Shown here: positions 59,701 through 64,000 of the stretch, piece by piece | How the letters are laid out: each line of letters starts with the position of its first letter | Numbering within the stretch: the stretch's first letter is position 1 | Origin: Perilla frutescens | Taxonomy: Eukaryota > Streptophyta > Magnoliopsida > Lamiales > Lamiaceae | Assembly (NCBI GenBank): GCA_026008535.1 | Contig: BRKX01000006.1 | Coordinates: 42,210,664 to 42,274,663, forward strand | Direction: 5' to 3' | DNA length: 64,000 nucleotides | Notes under the pieces: generated by a model | Databases searched by the model: none | Seen by the model: the letters and a program-made list of their open reading frames with translations, nothing else | Told to the model about the DNA's origin: nothing | Position numbers and translations under genes: made by a program

Positions 59701-61182
59701 AAACATATAAATTGACATCCCGTCAATTCATATACAAACAACAACATACAAATTGACATCCCGTCAGTTCATATGCAAACTATGATATGAGCACGAAAAG
59801 CCTTGAAGAATCTAATCCGAAGCTGCAAATACGTGGTCCATTTACATGACTTCGAGCAATACAATTGCAAGGATTTTTCCAAGCATTTGTATGTAAGAAG
59901 TTTGAAGATGACAAAGGAATTGAGAGCATCCCAAAGATTGCTACTTTGTTAATAATTAAAGATTGGAGATCAAGATTTGAAGAGAAATGCATGAAGAGTT
60001 GAAGCGCGTGAACCTGTCGGTATGCCCAAACTGACTAGTTTCGGTCGGTATGCCCATACCGAGTATTTCCGACACTTGATATTTTTTATCTAGACTATAG
60101 TATTATTTTTATTTAATTTAGACTATAGAAGATCAGATTTTTATTTAATTATTTGAGTAATTTTCGTCCATATTGAGATTAGGTTTGACTAGAATTGTAT
60201 TTAAGGCAATTTCCTACCTTGAATAGAATTCTAGTTTAGGTATCTTCCTAGTATAGTTAGAGATCCTTTTTGGATCAATTTTTAGGCCTTTTAGGCTTAT
60301 TATTTTCGTGCCCTATGGTACTTATAAATAGGGGATCTTTGTTTTATTGATATTTTAGACATTATTGATTAAAACTGCTTTTGCATTCAATTTGTGTCTC
60401 AACCGTTCAAAGCTTTTGATTGTTTTCTGTCGAAAATACTCATTCTTGAAGCCTAGCAACTTTGAGTCTTACATCAAGGGAACATTCTAATTCACACGAG
60501 GGATTAGGGTGAACTCGCTACTGAGGAGTAACTTTGAGATTCGTTTTCGTCGTACAAGATACGCCGGGGATTAATCGGGTTGCGATTCTCAACACTACCA
60601 TCTTCAACCTTCATCAAACTACGTCCTACATCCTTCACCAACATTCGTGTCTCTCCCAAGCCATCAAGACCTGATCGTGTGTCGATCATCAAGGGTTCAG
60701 TTCCATTCAGCATAGATTCATCGTGTTTTCCATCTATACTGTAAGTCCTTCAAACTTCTATCATATCCTATCTACTCTAGCCATTCTAAACCTATTCATC
60801 ACCATCCTAACCATCCTTATTTCCGTCCTAAAACAGCCCTTGTTCCTTTGGATTTTGTGTTATTTTATGTGTCATAAGTCTAGGTATTTTAATTGAGTCT
60901 TAGTCGTCTAGTTATTCGAGTATAGAATCCTTTCGTACCGACGTAGTTTCTTTCCTAGCTTCCGCGTCTTTTGTGTCTCGTTGGTCATTGAGTCCCGGGT
61001 CACATCAAACTACAACATGCAGATTGACATCCCGTCAATTCATATGCAAACTACAACATACAGATTGACATCCCGTCAATTCATATGCAAACTAGATCAT
61101 GCAAATTGACATTCCGTTGACTTGTATACAAACTAAAACATACAAATTGACATCCCGTCAACTTGTATACAAACTAGTAAAG
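59701..61182. repeat. 41-bp minisatellite, six units, split by a solo LTR
   Basis: ATTGACATCCCGTCAATTCA-type units lie at 59711, 59752, 61022, 61063, 61104 and about 61145. The first two and last four are separated by the 1225-bp insertion. Confidence 0.95.
59783..61007 (+). mobile_element. Solo LTR (1225 bp) nested in the minisatellite
   Basis: It starts TGATATGAGC and ends TCACATCA, with AACTA duplicated at 59778-59782 and 61008-61012. A promoter-like CTTATAAATAGGGG lies near 60331. Orientation is inferred from that TATA box. Ends like TGAT..ATCA suggest an Athila/Tat-type gypsy LTR. Confidence 0.93.
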
Positions 61183-61850
61183 GTTTCACAACCTTGCTAT
61201 CTATCCTAACTTGTACAATCTATTCCGCGAAAGGATTGAAGAACAATAAACATTAAGATAGAAGAAGAAACGAAGAACGAAACCTAAACTAAGTTTGTGA
61301 CTCAAGCTTTCTTCAATCTTCACACAGCGGAAAACAAATTGGGCTTGAATAAGTCTTCAAGTGTCGAATACATCCCTTATATGCTTCTTCACTTGAATCC
61401 AACACGGTCCACGATTCTTCTTTCTTGAACATGGGTTGACGATAACCGCTTCACTCCATGACTTCACGGTAGATGGAAGAAACCGCCTCCAAGGCTTGGT
61501 TGATAGCTTCCCCACGTTCATGCTCTTTTTCTAAATATCCAGCAAATATAATTTTCTGAAAAAGAAAAAGAATTAAATAAAGAAACCGCTAGACCTAAAA
61601 AATAGGAGATAGAGTTTTGACTTTGTCAAACTCTATTTTAAATAATATATCTAATATGTATATATCCAATTATTTGAAATATTAATTTCATGGATATACA
61701 CATATATTTTAAGATATATAAAGTTATTTTATTTATTAAAATAATAAATAAAACTAGGAAAGGATAAGATTAGTTATGACTATGTCACAGACAATGTCGC
61801 AGGATGTCTGTCTAACATCGAGTGCAATATTGAACATCAATGTCATACAG
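61183..61850 (-). other. U3 part of the copia LTR
   Basis: Non-coding. It contains AT-rich tracts (61630-61760) and GA/CT-rich parts. Nothing but LTR sequence is seen. Confidence 0.5.
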
Positions 61851-61859
61851 CACTCAACA

Positions 61860-61870
61860 ATCTCCCCCTT
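61860..61870 (-). promoter_or_regulatory. Polypurine tract of the copia element
   Basis: Minus strand AAGGGGGAGAT immediately precedes TGTTGAGTG, the usual primer of plus-strand synthesis in copia elements. A second TTAAGGGGGAGATTTT lies near 61953-61968. Confidence 0.75.
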
Positions 61871-62375
61871 AATCTTAGCCTTTCTGCACAAAACATACAA
61901 CTCAATGTATTTTGTACAATTAGAGTCGCAGCGGAAAATGAAGATCTTAAAATCTCCCCCTTAAGGGTAACTCTCCCTTAATTAAATCATCATATAATAG
62001 GAACTTGTCCTATTATAAAATCAATGTTGAACAGAACATTCAACACATAATATCAATGTTGAACTCAATCGTTCAACATATAATCAAGACATATTGATCA
62101 TTCAATATCTCAAAACAAATTCAATATGCCTAATCAAAATGATATATCACAAATATAAAAAACTGAATAAGCATATAAAAACAAGAACACAATCATAAAT
62201 TGCATTCAACAACAAAAACCAAGATATGTATGAAATGCATACCATCCAACAACAAAAAACAAGATATGCATAAAGTGCATATCAAAAACCATGTGTCCAG
62301 CACACATAAAAACAGAAAACATTAAACATTGTTTTTAACAAAAAGTTTAAATTTCAGAAGCTTAAACATTAAGCT
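61871..62375 (-). other. Copia 3' untranslated region
   Basis: AT-rich, with local duplications: ATCAATGTTGAAC near 62020 and 62053, and CAACAACAAAAAMCAAGATA near 62207 and 62248. No ORF. Confidence 0.6.
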
Positions 62376-63973
62376 TCACATCATCTTCCTTTTTCCTCTG
62401 GCTACACCTTTTTTCCCCTTTGCTTTACCAGCAACACTCGGTCCAGCATCTATGTCACCAGCATCCGCATCATCACCATTAGCATCATCATCAACTCCCT
62501 CTTTTTGTGTAGAAAGGAGAGTCAGAAAAGAATCTCGAGCCTTGGTGAGTTGACCAATCACATGATCAAGCAGAGCAATTTGATGTTGAAGAGACTCCAG
62601 CGACATCATGACAATGGGAATGGAAGGCGTGAAAGCAACATCAGGATAGACATCAGATTGGGAAGGAGCATGGGTACCTTCGGCAGAAGGAGGCACTGGA
62701 TTTACAGCATCATGAGGATAGGGAAGATCAATGATTCTGTCATCATTCCCCTTGGGCTTCATTATGGAGAAGGTGGTTTGCTCAGACAGCACACTCTTCT
62801 TGCGTTCCTTTAACCCTTGGCTCTTAAGGATCCCATAGATCAAACAAGGGAAAGGAAGCAAGTTTGAGGAACTGGACTTAGAGGCAGCCTTCAACGTTGC
62901 ATCAAAGATGTTTGCACCAAGGTTGAAAGGAAGCTGAGTTCCTATCTTGTACAGGAGAATAGCCTGATCAACTATGATGACAGAGGCATTCGATGTGGGC
63001 AACCAATTGCACACTGCAAGCTTGTATAACACTGAGTAAAAGAATGTTAACTTGGAAGCAGGCACTTTGTTGAGCCATTTTGAAACCAAACCTCCAGTAA
63101 TAACATTCACCACATCATCAATCAGATCCAAAGATATGATTGTATCCTCATTGCCCAACTTAAGAAACGTGTTAATAACATTAGGGGAAAACTTATAGAT
63201 TTTATCCCTAACAAACACAGTTTAGAGGGATCTCCCATATCAGAAATGATGTTAGCATAAAATTCATGAATAACATCAGGATCATATGACACTAGCGACG
63301 TAACAGATTTTCATTAAACTTCTCTCCTTAAGAAACACATCCATCCTATATTTTTTAAAACTAAGAACATCTATCATTTTCTCAACCTTAAGAGTTCTCT
63401 TAACATAAAGAGTATGGGATTTCTTAGCCTCTTCAGAATAGAAAGCCTTAATGAAGGCTTGCGTGACATCAAGTGGAGAGTCCTCATCTGTGCCGGAATC
63501 CTTGTCCCCGGGCTCAGCAGTAGGACTGACATTCCGTGTAACATCAGCAGGAGGAGAAGTAGGAACTTGTTCACTAGTGGAGTCAGACTCATCTCTCAGC
63601 GACTTCGAGATAGCCTTAGACCCTTCCTTCTTCACCTTCTTGGAGGAGACGACCTCAGGTTTGTCAGTGTCATCACTGTGAAGTCGCTTCGATTTCCTTA
63701 TCGGTAGAGAGGTCTTCGTTATTTTTGACAAAGATTGCAAGTGTGAAGTGGCATCGCCTTTGATGTTGAAGGCTCAGTGACATTCGCTGTAGTTGGTTCA
63801 GCCTGAGCAGTTGGAGGTGCAATGTCAGGGGTCTGAGTTGATGTTGCAGAGAGTGGGGGTTGTACTGCAGCAGCCGGAGTTGAGGCCGATGATGGGGATC
63901 TTTTTATGAGCTCCATCATTTGCTGCAACATCATCATCATGGCTTGTAGATGATTAGGGTTTTGGTCTGCCAT
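62376..63973 (-). pseudogene. SIRE-type copia env-like ORF (plant transposon protein domain)
   Basis: From ATG 63973 (MADQNPNHLQAMMMMLQQMM) the frame ends near 63719. It continues one frame over at 63740-63282 (basic and Ser-rich, then LDVTQAFIKAFYSEEAKKS). After frameshifts between 63282 and 63210 the core follows: FSPNVINTFLKLGN, WLNKVPASKLTFFYSVLYKL, NWLPTSNASVIIVDQAILLY and LLPFPCLIYGILKSQG. This is the putative plant transposon protein domain. A helix (SLQHQIALLDHVIGQLTKAR) and a basic tail (KAKGKKGVARGKRKMM) end it at 62376. No signal peptide was seen. It sits just before the 3' LTR, the env-like place in SIRE elements; pol would lie beyond 64000. Confidence 0.8.
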
Positions 63974-64000
63974 GGATGAAAAAGGAGAGAAAATCGTTTT

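Larger units (their letters stand above)
59471..61859 (-). mobile_element. 3' LTR of a SIRE-like copia element, carrying a nested solo LTR
   Basis: On the minus strand the LTR starts TGTTGAGTGCTG at 61859, right after the purine tract AAGGGGGAGAT (61870-61860). Its far end is proposed at 59471 (TGTTAAAAAC on the plus strand), giving TGTT..AACA ends and about 1160 bp after removing the nested LTR. It contains a 41-bp minisatellite. The copia element enters from the right edge and interrupts the CACTA transposase. The left boundary is inferred. Confidence 0.6.

Noticed and set aside
60504..60713. Minus-strand ORF of 69 codons
   Set aside because: Inside a solo LTR without any recognisable motif.

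Overview
The window looks like nuclear DNA of a flowering plant, probably a eudicot. It is AT-rich, genes are sparse and carry GT-AG introns, and most of the sequence is nested plant transposons. No rRNA, tRNA or CRISPR array was seen. I cannot name the species. Only two genes look intact and ordinary. One is a spliced gene for a small two-helix membrane protein (20568-21391, +). The other is a 69-residue DUF3339 protein (22940-23149, -).

Left part (1-15300). A Ty3/gypsy Athila-type element runs in from the left edge: decayed protease, RT, RNase H and integrase, then a leader with a possible intron, an env-like ORF with two stops, a polypurine tract and the 3' LTR ending at 9304. Beside it lies a Mutator-type (MULE) transposase pseudogene on the minus strand (9630-12447). 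A (CA)n tract and two related non-autonomous elements with imperfect terminal inverted repeats follow.

Middle (15300-25440). AT-rich DNA holds small tandem repeats, a foldback MITE with TTGAC-rich termini (18361-18722) and the two host genes.

Tat block (25445-38690). This is a complete-length Tat-lineage Ty3/gypsy element on the minus strand, with matching LTRs and a CAATA target duplication. It carries gag, protease, RT, RNase H, a second (archaeal-type) RNase H and integrase, plus an antisense spliced ORF and a 62-bp minisatellite next to its 3' LTR. A 2.5-kb solo LTR with a GATTA duplication is nested inside. The whole element sits in an AT-rich repeat of about 250 bp.

Right part (38700-64000). 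In order: a MITE with an 8-bp duplication; a region of duplications and captured-looking gene fragments, including an intronless piece of sucrose synthase; a 235-bp trinucleotide microsatellite; a FAR1-related (FRS/MULE) pseudogene split by a 3.1-kb solo LTR (GAACC duplication); a gypsy LTR fragment in a copia LTR fragment; a CACTA transposase pseudogene; and the 3' end of a SIRE-like copia element on the minus strand (env-like ORF, polypurine tract, LTR). That LTR contains a 41-bp minisatellite interrupted by a third solo LTR (AACTA duplication).

No working accessory system stands out. The notable content is nesting: four 5-bp and one 8-bp target duplications readable by eye, antisense and env-like ORFs, tandem repeats arising inside LTRs and 3' UTRs, and nonsense changes that look mostly like C-to-T transitions, as expected for methylated silenced DNA. 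Family names come from remembered motifs, not a search.
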